From Paenimyroides viscosum (lineage in GTDB: Bacteria > Bacteroidota > Bacteroidia > Flavobacteriales > Flavobacteriaceae), in NCBI RefSeq assembly GCF_003858535.1, contig NZ_RQTJ01000002.1, forward strand, positions 62,001-126,000: 64,000 nucleotides of DNA, written 5' to 3'. Below the pieces are notes generated by a model, which saw only the letters and a list, made by a program, of their open reading frames with translations, was not told the DNA's origin and ran no database searches. The translations under genes and the position numbers were made by a program. This document shows, piece by piece, positions 53,851-62,858 of the stretch; position 1 is the first letter of the stretch, and each line of letters opens with the position of its first letter.

Positions 53851-55323
53851 ATGGCGAAACCATTTAATATACAAAGCACTTCATTACGTGTTAGAATTTT
53901 CATTGCCATGATTTTTCTTACCGTAGTATCGTCTGTTTTAATAGGAATGGTTACCATGTATCAATTTAAAAAAGAGGCGCGTAATTACCACCAAGATCGT
54001 TTAATTAGAAAAGAAAACGCTGTAAACGAACACTTAAATTTTATTTTACAAACCACAGATATTCCTGTTACTACAGAAAACTTGCCTTTTATATTTAAGG
54101 ATAAAATTTTTGAACTTTCTACCATTCATAATATTCAAATTAATATTTATGATTTAAAAGGAACTCTCTTAATAACATCAAAAGGAAACTTTATTGTTGA
54201 TAAAATTAATAACGAAGTTATATCGCCCAATATATTAAAAATCATAGAAACCACCAGTACCAAACGTTTTATTGATTTACGGATTATTGAAGGCGTAACC
54301 TACCGTTCTGCTTATAATTATATTAAAGACAGTCAATTTAAACCGTTAGGCATTATTAGTATGCCTGTTGCTGAAGAAACATCGTTTTATGATTCACAAG
54401 TGAATAATTTTTTGCTTTTATTCTCGCAGATTTATCTTTTTATAATAATTCTGGCGATATTTCTGGCATTTATTTTATCTAGCTATATCACAAAAACAAT
54501 AAAATTAATTAGCGACCGAATTCAAAAAACAAATATTAACCGTAAAAACGAAAAAATTAAAGTTGAAAATGCTTCGTATGAAATTGATACCTTAATTAAT
54601 TCGTATAACCAAATGGTTGATAAATTAGAAGAATCGGCTGATAAATTAGCACAAAGCGAACGTGAATTTGCATGGCGCGAAATGGCTAAACAAGTAGCGC
54701 ACGAAATTAAAAATCCGCTGACGCCAATGAAGCTAACGGTACAAAGTTTACAAAGAAAATTTAGTACAGATGATCCAAAAGCGAACGAAAAAATAAAAGA
54801 TTTCTGTGACACAATGGTTCAACAAATTGATACAATGAGCGCTGTAGCATCGGCATTTTCTAATTTTGCTTCAATGCCGGCACAGCAAAATTCTAAAATA
54901 AATGTGGTAAAAGTGGTGCAATTGGCATTAGATATTTTTAATGAAGATTTTATACAATTTACAGCTACCGAAGAAGAAATCATTGGTATATTTGATCAAT
55001 CGCAAATAATACGCATTATTAATAATCTGGTAAAAAATGCCATAGAAGGAATTCCGAATTACGAACCTTTTCCAAGAATACTAGTAAAAGTTACAAAAGA
55101 AAGTCAATCGGTATTAATAACTATTTCCGACAATGGTTCGGGAATACCTGAAGATATAAAAGACAAAATATTCGAACCTAAATTTACCACCAAAACAAGC
55201 GGAATGGGACTAGGTTTGGCTATGATTAAAAACATGATTGAAAGCTACGGCGGATCTATTTATTTTACATCAACACCAAATAAAGGAACCACCTTTTACG
55301 TTAAATTACCTATCACTAATTAA
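53851..55323 (+). CDS. Membrane sensor histidine kinase in the heme operon
   Basis: 490 aa. Membrane helices near 17-37 and 187-212 flank a ~150-aa extracytoplasmic sensor region. A linker, then HisKA with MAKQVAHEIKNPLTPMKLTV near 277-296 (phospho-His) and HATPase (LVKNAIEGI near 392, SDNGSGIPED near 428, GMGLGLAMIKN near 451). NtrY-like arrangement. No response regulator gene is adjacent, so its partner is elsewhere. Starts 7 nt after hemJ, so it is likely co-transcribed. Confidence 0.88.
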   Translation: MAKPFNIQSTSLRVRIFIAMIFLTVVSSVLIGMVTMYQFKKEARNYHQDRLIRKENAVNEHLNFILQTTDIPVTTENLPFIFKDKIFELSTIHNIQINIYDLKGTLLITSKGNFIVDKINNEVISPNILKIIETTSTKRFIDLRIIEGVTYRSAYNYIKDSQFKPLGIISMPVAEETSFYDSQVNNFLLLFSQIYLFIIILAIFLAFILSSYITKTIKLISDRIQKTNINRKNEKIKVENASYEIDTLINSYNQMVDKLEESADKLAQSEREFAWREMAKQVAHEIKNPLTPMKLTVQSLQRKFSTDDPKANEKIKDFCDTMVQQIDTMSAVASAFSNFASMPAQQNSKINVVKVVQLALDIFNEDFIQFTATEEEIIGIFDQSQIIRIINNLVKNAIEGIPNYEPFPRILVKVTKESQSVLITISDNGSGIPEDIKDKIFEPKFTTKTSGMGLGLAMIKNMIESYGGSIYFTSTPNKGTTFYVKLPITN

Positions 55324-55334
55324 AATATAATACT

Positions 55335-56114
55335 ATGTTTGAAAACATTTTAGTAGAAAAAAACAATGCAGTGGCAACCATTACAATTAACCGCCCAACG
55401 AAACTTAATGCGTTAAATAAAGTCACTATAGAAGAATTACACAACGCATTTAAACAATGCGAAGCCGATACCGAAGTTCGCGCTATCATTGTGACAGGTT
55501 CTGGTGAAAAAGCGTTTGTTGCAGGTGCCGATATATCTGAATTTGCAAATTTTAATGTTTCTGAAGGATCTGAATTAGCTAGAAAAGGACAAGAATTATT
55601 GTTTGATTTTGTAGAGAATTTACAAACACCTGTAATTGCAGCAATTAACGGATTTGCTCTAGGTGGTGGCTTAGAATTGGCAATGGCATCACACATACGC
55701 ATAGCATCAAACAATGCTAAAATGGGCTTACCCGAAGTAACTTTAGGTGTAATCCCTGGATACGGTGGTACGCAACGTTTGCCGCAATTAATTGGCAAAG
55801 GCAGAGCTAATGAATTAATCATGACTGCACAAATGATTGATGCACCTACAGCATTGTCTTTTGGGTTGATTAACCACATGGTTTCGCAACCAGAATTATT
55901 AGACAAGGCAACAGAAATGGCAGAAAAAATTGCAAAGAATTCACCTACCGCAATTGCACAAGCTATTAAGGCTGTTAACGCAAATTACAAAGATGGAATC
56001 AATGGTTTTAATACCGAAATTGATCGTTTTGGATATTGTTTTGGAACTGCCGATTTTAAAGAAGGAACGACAGCTTTTCTAGAAAAACGTAAAGCCGATT
56101 TTAAAGGGAATTAA
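55335..56114 (+). CDS. Enoyl-CoA hydratase/isomerase family protein
   Basis: 259 aa of crotonase fold. NRPTKLNALNKVTIEEL near 19-35, GSGEKAFVAGADISEF near 55-70 (oxyanion hole), AINGFALGGGLELAMASHIR near 98-117 with catalytic Glu, LPEVTLGVIPGYGGTQRLP near 131-149 with the second Glu and PGYGGTQ hallmark. Hydrates 2-enoyl-CoA in fatty acid breakdown. It is the last gene of the plus-strand heme group, an unexplained but tight association. Confidence 0.92.
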   Translation: MFENILVEKNNAVATITINRPTKLNALNKVTIEELHNAFKQCEADTEVRAIIVTGSGEKAFVAGADISEFANFNVSEGSELARKGQELLFDFVENLQTPVIAAINGFALGGGLELAMASHIRIASNNAKMGLPEVTLGVIPGYGGTQRLPQLIGKGRANELIMTAQMIDAPTALSFGLINHMVSQPELLDKATEMAEKIAKNSPTAIAQAIKAVNANYKDGINGFNTEIDRFGYCFGTADFKEGTTAFLEKRKADFKGN

Positions 56115-56138
56115 ATTTGATTATTGCATGAAACAACA

Positions 56139-56221
56139 CCTCACTTCTAGTAGCGTAATGTAATGAAGCGTATCAAGAAGTCAATAATTTTGAAGTTCTC
56201 GACAAGCTCGAACTGACGAAT
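56139..56221. repeat. Dispersed palindromic (REP-like) element
   Basis: The arm AGTTCTCGACAAGCTCGAAC then TGACG (56193-56218) folds as a hairpin and matches the element at 17,689. A degenerate first arm begins CTCACTTCTAGTAGCG. Confidence 0.55.
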
Positions 56222-56271
56222 TTAAAATAATATCAAACAGATCAATTTTAAAAGATTCGTATAAAAAACAA

Positions 56272-56303
56272 AAAATCCTGTATTTTGCAATACAGGATTT
56301 TTT
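56272..56303. terminator. Bidirectional terminator
   Basis: A 13-bp stem AAAATCCTGTATT/AATACAGGATTTT, 4-nt loop, T7 on the plus strand and A-rich opposite. It lies between convergent genes. Confidence 0.8.
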
Positions 56304-56319
56304 TATCAAACTAAACTAA

Positions 56320-56766
56320 TTAGTTATTGGTTTTCATTTTATCTAAGGTTTTGTTGTAACCATCTTCTACATCTTTACCTACTTTTTTTGCACCGTCTTC
56401 AACTTTATTCGCTGCATTGTTAATACCGTCTTTTACATCTTCAGCGGTGTTGTTAACCCCGGTCTTAAATTTTTCCCAAGACGTTTTAGCTTCGTCACGT
56501 ACTTTAATTGCAGCTTCTTCAGCTTTTTTGTCTCCTTTTTTAATTGCAGCCTGCACGTCTGCTTCAGCCTTATCGTATTTTACCTTAGCTTCATCCATTT
56601 GCGCTTGTAAGGCAGGATCTACAGTTGTTTCTTCGCTGGTTACTGTTGTGGTTTCGGTAGTTAAGGTATCAACCGTGGTTTCTGTTGTTGTGGTTGTTTC
56701 TTTTTTACAAGCTGTTACTGATAATAAACCTACAGAAATTGCTACTAATAAAATGTTCTTTTTCAT
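56320..56766 (-). CDS. Acidic/lysine-rich lipoprotein with amphipathic repeats
   Basis: 148 aa. Lipobox SVTAC (near C20), a Thr-rich linker (KKETTTTTETTVDTLTTE), then charged helical sequence with 11-residue-type periodicity (NNTAEDVKDGINNAANKVED, GAKKVGKDVEDGY). It resembles stress-related LEA-like or YtxH-like tails. Probably sits in the periplasm and packs against membranes or proteins; function not established. Confidence 0.75.
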   Translation of the reverse strand: MKKNILLVAISVGLLSVTACKKETTTTTETTVDTLTTETTTVTSEETTVDPALQAQMDEAKVKYDKAEADVQAAIKKGDKKAEEAAIKVRDEAKTSWEKFKTGVNNTAEDVKDGINNAANKVEDGAKKVGKDVEDGYNKTLDKMKTNN

Positions 56767-56825
56767 AATTTTAAAATTTTTTATTTAAGTAAAGTTACAA
56801 AAAATAATAAAAAAAGTCAATTTAC

Positions 56826-57509
56826 TTACTTATAATCAGGTTTATTGTAGAAATTCATTTGTCGGCTAATAGCATTTTTTCTTCTTTCAATATATCTTGA
56901 ACCATTCTTTGCTTTGTAAATCCTAGGATTTGGTAGTATGGCTGCAATAGCAGCAGCTTCTGCCTTTGTTAGATTTTTTGCCGATTTATTAAACCAATGT
57001 TGCGATGACGCTTCGATACCGTAAATACCTTTGCCCATTTCAATTGAATTTAAATACACTTCCATAATGCGTTCTTTGCCCCAAACAACTTCAATTAAAA
57101 CGGTAAAATAAGCTTCTAATCCTTTTCTAAAATAACTTCTGCCGGGCCAAAGAAAAACATTTTTGGCAGTTTGTTGGCTAATAGTGCTTCCTCCCTTTAC
57201 CCTTTTACCTTTTTGATTGTTCTTATATGCTTTTTCAATCGCTTTCACATCAAAACCATTATGGGTAGTAAACTTTCCGTCTTCACTAGCGATAACCGCT
57301 TTTTGTATCGATGTTCCCATTTCATCAATAGCAATCCAATCGCGTTTCCAAACAACTTTATCGTTGCTGCCAATTTGCTCAAACGTTCTAATAAACATTA
57401 ATGGTGTAAAAGGCACGGGTATAAACTTAAAAAGTATAACCAAACCAATGCTTATCCCAAAAAAATAAAGGATTAATTTACCAATGAATTTTAAAATTTT
57501 CTTAATCAT
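56826..57509 (-). CDS. mtgA: Monofunctional biosynthetic peptidoglycan transglycosylase
   Basis: 227 aa. One N-terminal membrane anchor (about 9-28), then a GT51 domain: AVIASEDGKFTTHNGFDV near 73-90 with catalytic Glu, KGGSTISQQTAKNVFLWPGR near 105-124, RIMEVYLNSIEMGKGIYGIE near 143-162. It polymerises lipid II into glycan strands in the periplasm. No transpeptidase domain. Followed by a hairpin and DedA upstream on the same strand. Confidence 0.94.
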   Translation of the reverse strand: MIKKILKFIGKLILYFFGISIGLVILFKFIPVPFTPLMFIRTFEQIGSNDKVVWKRDWIAIDEMGTSIQKAVIASEDGKFTTHNGFDVKAIEKAYKNNQKGKRVKGGSTISQQTAKNVFLWPGRSYFRKGLEAYFTVLIEVVWGKERIMEVYLNSIEMGKGIYGIEASSQHWFNKSAKNLTKAEAAAIAAILPNPRIYKAKNGSRYIERRKNAISRQMNFYNKPDYK

Positions 57510-57516
57510 AATGCAT

Positions 57517-57544
57517 AAAAAAAGGGATGTAAATATACTCCCTA
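57517..57544 (-). terminator. Possible terminator at the DedA gene end
   Basis: GGGA/TCCC stem (57524-57527 with 57539-57542) around the DedA stop codon, followed by T7 on the minus strand. The stem is short. Confidence 0.4.
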
Positions 57545-58270
57545 TTTTTTATTTTTTTCTCTTTTATTATTTATCAGTTTTATAACAAATGGCACCGTTG
57601 TAATTATGATGATTATAAGAATGATGTATTCTATATAATGCGTAAGATCAAAATTATAACTATCTAATAAAAAACGGTATAGATAATGCCCTGCAAAGAT
57701 CAGCGAAAACGCCCATGCTATAGAACTTATAATGTTATAGAACAAAAATTTCTTAAATTCCATATTTGCTACACCTGCAATAATTGGTGTAAACGTACGA
57801 ACCACTGGTAAAAAACGCGCAAAAATGATGGCACGACCACCGTGTTTTTCAAAAAAAGCTTTAGATTCTAACAGATATTTCTTTTTAAACAAAAAACCAT
57901 CTTCTTTTTGGTATAAATAGTTTCCGCTTTTCGCACCAAACCAATATCCAAATAAATTACCTATTATTCCAGCTAAAGCAACTAATGTAGCTACACCCAA
58001 AACATTTAAAAAATCACTTTCAAGAACAACTAGTTCACTCATTAAAGCTTTACTGTAAATTCCGGCTAAGAAAAGTAAGCTATCTCCTGGTAAAAAGAAA
58101 CCTGCTAATAAACCTGTTTCGGCAAAAACAATGAACAATACAACGTATAATCCAATTTTATGCCCGGCAATCTCTAAATTTATGTAGAACTCGGGATTAA
58201 TTAAATCTGCCCAGTTAAAATCTTCCATTTTTAATAATTGTGTAGTATTTTCGAGCGTGAAATTACTCAT
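57542..58270 (-). CDS. DedA-family membrane protein
   Basis: 242 aa. Membrane segments and signature FAETGLLAGFFLPGDSLLFLAG near 49-70 and GRAIIFARFLPVVRTFTPIIAG near 145-166 (conserved Arg-Phe-Pro and Arg) are typical of DedA/VTT proteins, which flip or scramble polyprenyl-phosphate or phospholipid. Standard length with a short hydrophilic N-terminus. Upstream of mtgA on the same strand, which fits envelope synthesis. Confidence 0.9.
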   Translation of the reverse strand: MSNFTLENTTQLLKMEDFNWADLINPEFYINLEIAGHKIGLYVVLFIVFAETGLLAGFFLPGDSLLFLAGIYSKALMSELVVLESDFLNVLGVATLVALAGIIGNLFGYWFGAKSGNYLYQKEDGFLFKKKYLLESKAFFEKHGGRAIIFARFLPVVRTFTPIIAGVANMEFKKFLFYNIISSIAWAFSLIFAGHYLYRFLLDSYNFDLTHYIEYIILIIIIITTVPFVIKLINNKREKNKK

Positions 58271-58376
58271 AATTTTTCGTTTTTTTAATGCTGCACCTAC
58301 ATAAAAACAAAACTTTAAGGAATTTTTATCATTTAATATTTCGTAAATTTAGCCACAACTAAAAACAAGTGTAAAA

Positions 58377-60281
58377 ATGAAACGTATTTTATTAGCAACA
58401 TTATCGGTTATTGCGCTGAATGTATCGGCACAAAATCAGGTAATGACTAAAGAACTACTTTGGCAATTAGGTCGCGTAAGCCCGGTAGGACTGACTGAAA
58501 AGGGTGATTTTTTAATTTATAAAGTTGGAATTCCGAATGTGGATAAAAACACAGTGGAGTATAAAACATATCAGGTTACTGTTGATGGAAAACGCATTAA
58601 AGAACTAGAAAACGCTGATGGATTAATTAAAGATCGAAACTTATCGCCTAACGGTAAATTTAAATTATCTGCCGAAGAAGTGAAAGTGAATAAGGTTTTA
58701 GGAAAAGATAGATATCCCGAATTAAAAGAATCGAACGTTTATGTGTATGATGCATTAGATTACCGCCATTGGGATAAAGATAACGACGGATCTTTCAGTC
58801 ACGTTTTTGTTACAAATTTGGAAACAAAAGAAAAAACCGATTTGTTGAAAGACGAACCTTACTACAGCCCGCAGGCTCCGTTTGGTGGCGATGAAGATTA
58901 TACTTGGCATCCTAGTGGAAAATCGGTCATTTATGTATCAAAAAAGAAAGCAGGTACAGCTTATGCTACAAGCACTAATACCGATTTGTACGAATATAAT
59001 TTAGATACCAAGCAAACCGTTAATTTAACCGAAAAGAATTTAGGTTACGATACACACCCTACTTTTTCACCAAACGGCGATTTAACATGGCTGCAAATGA
59101 AAAACGATGGTTATGAAGCCGATAAAAACGATATTATTGTACGTCATAAAGGCATTGATATTAACCTAACCGCCGCATGGGACGGAACTGTAAACAGTTA
59201 TGTTTGGAGCAACGATGGTAAAAAAGTATATTTTATTGCACCAATTAATGGAACTACACAGTTGTTTGAAGTAAACTTTCCGGGCGTAACCAGAATTGCT
59301 GTTACTGTTAAACAAATTACCGATGGTGATTTTGATGTTACAGGTATTGTAGGGTTTTCCAATAATAAAGTGATTGTTACGCGTACCGATTTTAACACGG
59401 CTACCGAAGTATTTTCGTACGATTTAAAATCGAAAAAATTCACTCAAATTACTCATGTAAACGATGCTGCGTACAGTAAAATTGCCAAAAGTAAATTTCA
59501 GAAAAAATGGGTAACTACAACCGATGGTAAAAAAATGTTGGTGTATGTTATTTTACCTCCAAATTTCGATCCTAATAAAAAATATCCAACATTATTATAT
59601 TGCCAAGGCGGACCACAATCACCCTTAACACAGTTTTATTCGTTTAGATGGAATTTTCAATTAATGGCTGCCGAAGGTTATGTTATTGTGGCACCTAACC
59701 GTAGAGGTATGCCAGGTTTTGGTGTAGAATGGAACGAGGCAATTTCGAAAGATTGGGGCGGGTTGGTTATGGATGATTACTTAACAGCTATCGATGAAGT
59801 TTCTAAAGAACCGTATGTTGATAAAAACCGTTTAGGAGCTATTGGTGCAAGTTATGGCGGATATTCGGTTTATTATTTGGCAGGAATCCACCAAAACCGT
59901 TTTAAAAGTTTTATTGCACATTGCGGTGTTTTTAACTTACACAGTATGTACGGAACTACCGAAGAAACATTTTTCCCTAACTGGGATGCAGGCGGAGCGT
60001 ATTGGGATGCCGAAACAAATAAAGACGTTGCAAAAACCTATTATCAGCACAACCCGATTTTATTGGTAAAAAACTGGAATACGCCTATGTTGATTTTCCA
60101 CGGCGGTAAAGATTACCGCGTACCAATTGGGCAAGGTCAGGAAGCATTTGCAGCAGCGCAGTTGCAAGGTATTAAAAGCCGATTTGTTTATTTACCCGAT
60201 GAAAACCACTGGGTACTTCAACCACAAAACGCACTAGTTTGGCAAACCGAGTTTTTTAAATGGTTAAAAGAAACATTGTAA
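58377..60281 (+). CDS. S9 family prolyl oligopeptidase-type serine peptidase, secreted
   Basis: 634 aa. Signal peptide (about 1-19, VSAQ), beta-propeller region (about 50-370, with WHPSGKSVIYVSKKK and SNDGKKVYFI WD40-like blades) and an alpha/beta hydrolase domain. Catalytic Ser in GAIGASYGGYSVYYL (near 494), Asp in FHGGKDYRVPIGQ (near 579), His in LPDENHWVLQP (near 611). A periplasmic or surface dipeptidyl/acylaminoacyl peptidase; specificity is not predictable. Single gene with a terminator. Confidence 0.9.
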   Translation: MKRILLATLSVIALNVSAQNQVMTKELLWQLGRVSPVGLTEKGDFLIYKVGIPNVDKNTVEYKTYQVTVDGKRIKELENADGLIKDRNLSPNGKFKLSAEEVKVNKVLGKDRYPELKESNVYVYDALDYRHWDKDNDGSFSHVFVTNLETKEKTDLLKDEPYYSPQAPFGGDEDYTWHPSGKSVIYVSKKKAGTAYATSTNTDLYEYNLDTKQTVNLTEKNLGYDTHPTFSPNGDLTWLQMKNDGYEADKNDIIVRHKGIDINLTAAWDGTVNSYVWSNDGKKVYFIAPINGTTQLFEVNFPGVTRIAVTVKQITDGDFDVTGIVGFSNNKVIVTRTDFNTATEVFSYDLKSKKFTQITHVNDAAYSKIAKSKFQKKWVTTTDGKKMLVYVILPPNFDPNKKYPTLLYCQGGPQSPLTQFYSFRWNFQLMAAEGYVIVAPNRRGMPGFGVEWNEAISKDWGGLVMDDYLTAIDEVSKEPYVDKNRLGAIGASYGGYSVYYLAGIHQNRFKSFIAHCGVFNLHSMYGTTEETFFPNWDAGGAYWDAETNKDVAKTYYQHNPILLVKNWNTPMLIFHGGKDYRVPIGQGQEAFAAAQLQGIKSRFVYLPDENHWVLQPQNALVWQTEFFKWLKETL

Positions 60282-60289
60282 TTTATAAT

Positions 60290-60320
60290 AAATCCTTCAG
60301 GTTAAACTTGAAGGATTTTT
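60290..60320 (+). terminator. Terminator of the S9 peptidase gene
   Basis: AAATCCTTCA/TGAAGGATTT stem, 9-nt loop, T6. Confidence 0.8.
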
Positions 60321-60339
60321 TGTTTGAATAAATACTCTT

Positions 60340-60368
60340 TGTCACTCTGAACTTGTTTCAGAGTCTCA
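60340..60368. repeat. Dispersed palindrome, TGTCACT...CTTGTTTCAG arm
   Basis: TGTCACTCTGAACTTGTTTC then AGAGTCTCA, a full arm of the 41,392 family, in the 60,282-60,592 gap. A degenerate opposite arm may start at ATGAGATAC near 60390. Confidence 0.6.
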
Positions 60369-60474
60369 CTTTAAAGTTATTTTATTTCATGAGATACTAA
60401 TCCGAACTTACGAATTGCACGAAGTAAATCAACTTCAAGATAACCCTATAATTTATACAACTTTTTAATTTTAA

Positions 60475-60505
60475 CCTTTGTCAAAGTTTAAAACTTTGAC
60501 AAAGG
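60475..60505. repeat. 31-nt palindrome with CAAAGTTTAAAACTTTG core
   Basis: CCTTTGTCAAAGTTTAAAAC then TTTGACAAAGG. Same core as the terminators at 3,971 and 5,485 but different arms, and no T run, so it is not an obvious terminator. It lies 88 nt before the C1 peptidase gene. The rest of the 60,282-60,592 gap shows no gene. Confidence 0.6.
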
Positions 60506-60592
60506 TGCTTAGAATAAATCAAAATTATCAATCAATATCTGTAACAAATTCCATAAATTCGTACTTACTATTAAAAATATTCAAATAACAAT

Positions 60593-61786
60593 ATGTTTCG
60601 TTTAAAATTAAAACCATTATTTGCGGCGGTATTAATTGCTTTAGCTGCAACTTCAAATGTATCGGCACAAGACGATTTAATGAATAAGGTAAAGGCAAAC
60701 CAAAGTGCCAACAGTAAAGATCATTTTACGTTTACCGATGTAATAAATTTAGAAAACACTTCGGTTAAAGATCAAGGCTCGTCTGGAACTTGCTGGAGTT
60801 ATTCAGGAAATTCGTTCATTGAATCAGAAATGATCCGTATGGGTAAAAAACCTGTAGAACTGGCTCAAATCTTCACGGCGCGTAACGCGTATGTAGAAAA
60901 AGGTAAAATGTACGTAAAAATGCACGGTGCGGTTACATTGGGCGAAGGCGGTGCTTTCCACGATGTAATGAACATGTACAAAAAATACGGTACGGTTCCA
61001 AGATCGGCTTACACTGGTTTACAAGAAGGACAAACGCGTAACAATTTCTCTGAAATGAGTAAAATGAGCGAATCTGTTTTGGCATCGGTTATCAAAAACG
61101 ATAAACTTTCAGAAAACTGGATCAAAGCTTATACTTCGGTTATTGATACGTATTTAGGTGAAGCTCCGACAGAATTCATGTACGAAGGTAAAAAATACAC
61201 ACCTAAAACATTCGCTGACCAAGTTGTTGGTGTAAAAGCTGAAGATTATGTAGAAATTTCTTCTTTAAAAGAATATCCTTATTACACTAAATTCACTTTA
61301 TTGGTTCCGGACAACTGGTCGTTTGATCAGGTTTACAATGTAAAAATGGACGAATTGGTTGAAACGGTTGACAATGCTTTGAAAAACGGATATACTGTTG
61401 CTTGGGCTGGCGATGTTTCTGAAAAAGGATTCAGCTGGAAAAACGGTGTAGCTTTTGTTCCTGAAATCGATTTCGCTCAAATGACAACTGACCAAAAAGC
61501 GGAAATGTTCAACGGACCAAAAGCAGAGAAAAAAGTAACGGAAGACGAACGTCAAAAAGCGTTTGACAATTACGAAACTACCGATGATCACGGAATGCAC
61601 ATTACTGGTGTTGCGAAAGATCAAAACGGAAAAGAGTATTATATCGTGAAAAATTCTTGGGGATTATCTAATGATTACAAAGGATACATGTACATGACCA
61701 AAGAATTCATGAAATACAAAGCAACAGGAATTATGTTACATAAAAACGCGGTTCCAAAAGCAATTGCTAAAAAATTGGCGATCTAA
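60593..61786 (+). CDS. C1-family (papain-fold) cysteine peptidase, aminopeptidase C-like
   Basis: 397 aa. Signal peptide (about 1-24, NVSAQ). Catalytic Cys in DQGSSGTCWSYSGNSFIE (near C67), His in TDDHGMHITGVAKDQNG (near 335) and Asn in YIVKNSWGLSNDYKGYM (near 353). The spacing and insertions resemble bleomycin-hydrolase/aminopeptidase C (PepC) enzymes rather than papain. With a signal peptide it should act in the periplasm or outside. Single gene. Confidence 0.9.
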   Translation: MFRLKLKPLFAAVLIALAATSNVSAQDDLMNKVKANQSANSKDHFTFTDVINLENTSVKDQGSSGTCWSYSGNSFIESEMIRMGKKPVELAQIFTARNAYVEKGKMYVKMHGAVTLGEGGAFHDVMNMYKKYGTVPRSAYTGLQEGQTRNNFSEMSKMSESVLASVIKNDKLSENWIKAYTSVIDTYLGEAPTEFMYEGKKYTPKTFADQVVGVKAEDYVEISSLKEYPYYTKFTLLVPDNWSFDQVYNVKMDELVETVDNALKNGYTVAWAGDVSEKGFSWKNGVAFVPEIDFAQMTTDQKAEMFNGPKAEKKVTEDERQKAFDNYETTDDHGMHITGVAKDQNGKEYYIVKNSWGLSNDYKGYMYMTKEFMKYKATGIMLHKNAVPKAIAKKLAI

Positions 61787-61804
61787 AAACCATAAATATT
61801 TTAT

Positions 61805-61833
61805 AAAGAGAAGCACAATACGCTTCTCTTTTT
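61805..61833 (+). terminator. Terminator of the C1 peptidase gene
   Basis: AAAGAGAAGC/GCTTCTCTTT stem, 7-nt loop, T-rich end running into the next promoter. Confidence 0.8.
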
Positions 61834-61841
61834 TAATTTTG
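61834..61841 (+). promoter_or_regulatory. -7 promoter element of the MscS-type channel gene
   Basis: TAATTTTG immediately after the terminator, 16 nt before ATG 61858. Confidence 0.55.
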
Positions 61842-61857
61842 TAAAAAAATTTATTAA

Positions 61858-62808
61858 ATGAAAAAAGATTCTATCGTAGCTGTAACAAAAGACACTCTTA
61901 CGTTGGCAGCTGAAAAAGAAGAATTATTGAATGCAGTAAAACCTGAAAATATGAAAGAAGGTATTACATCTGTGGTTACAGATGTTTCAATACACATGGA
62001 ACGGTTTATTGCAATGCTGATAGATGCTATTCCAGCAGTTGTAAAAGCAATTGTATTTTTAATAATCGGTTTATTCATCATAAGAACCGTTTTAAGAATA
62101 GTAAAAAATCGATTTGAAAAACGAAACGTAGATATGTCTTTAAGAGGTTTCTTACTATCGATTATCAAATTTGTTTTATACGCTTTATTGATTTTATCGG
62201 TAGCAGGAAATCTTGGTTTTCAAACAACCGCTATTTTAGGAGCATTATCTGGTTTGGTACTTGCTGTTGGTTTAGCATTGCAAGGCTCACTGGCAAATTT
62301 TGCAGGTGGTGTATTGATTTTATTATTCCGTCCGTTTGAAGTAGGTGATTATATAGAAAATCCATCAAATACAGAAGGAACGGTTGATAAGATCGATTTA
62401 CTATATACCACACTTACCACCGCGCAAGGGATAAAAGTTTTTAGTCCGAACGGAACATTAGCAAATTCGGTCATTAGAAATTATAGTAAAATCACCAATC
62501 GTAGGTTTGAATATATTGTTGGGATTGGTTACGACGACAATATTAAAACGGCGCAAAATATTATTTTAGATGTTTTAAAAAACGATCCGCGCGTAGTTCA
62601 AGATCCTGCACCCGATGTTTTTGTAAATGAATTGGCTGCAAGCTCTGTAAACCTTACCATTCGTGCTTGGGCAAGCAAAGACGATTATTGGGCGGCAAGA
62701 AACAGTTTACAGCAAGAAATTAAAATTGCTTTAGACAAAGCCGGAATCAACATTCCTTTCCCTCAACAAGAAATGCGTATTATTAGTGATAAACCTGAAA
62801 ATAAATAA
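61858..62808 (+). CDS. MscS-family mechanosensitive channel
   Basis: 316 aa. Three membrane helices (about 60-83, 101-121, 126-148), pore-lining ALSGLVLAVGLALQGSLANFAG near 132-153, beta domain (PFEVGDYIENPSNTEGTVDK near 160-179, VFSPNGTLANSVIRNYSK near 197-214) and a C-terminal alpha/beta domain (WAARNSLQQEIKIALDKAGI). Opens on membrane tension to release solutes in hypo-osmotic shock. A charged N-terminal extension of about 50 residues precedes TM1. Confidence 0.93.
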   Translation: MKKDSIVAVTKDTLTLAAEKEELLNAVKPENMKEGITSVVTDVSIHMERFIAMLIDAIPAVVKAIVFLIIGLFIIRTVLRIVKNRFEKRNVDMSLRGFLLSIIKFVLYALLILSVAGNLGFQTTAILGALSGLVLAVGLALQGSLANFAGGVLILLFRPFEVGDYIENPSNTEGTVDKIDLLYTTLTTAQGIKVFSPNGTLANSVIRNYSKITNRRFEYIVGIGYDDNIKTAQNIILDVLKNDPRVVQDPAPDVFVNELAASSVNLTIRAWASKDDYWAARNSLQQEIKIALDKAGINIPFPQQEMRIISDKPENK

Positions 62809-62812
62809 ACAC

Positions 62813-62845
62813 AATACCGCTTTGGAAACGAAGCGGTATTTTTTT
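62813..62845 (+). terminator. Terminator of the MscS-type gene
   Basis: AATACCGCTT/AAGCGGTATT stem, 8-nt loop, T7. Confidence 0.85.
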
Positions 62846-62858
62846 AAATAATTTATCC

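Noticed and set aside
55316-55906. 196-codon minus-strand frame opposite enoyl-CoA hydratase
   Set aside because: The plus-strand gene has all crotonase motifs; the opposite frame is a by-product of its codon pattern.
60475-60505. Terminator
   Set aside because: Good palindrome but no T run on either strand, and the S9 peptidase gene already has a terminator at 60,290.
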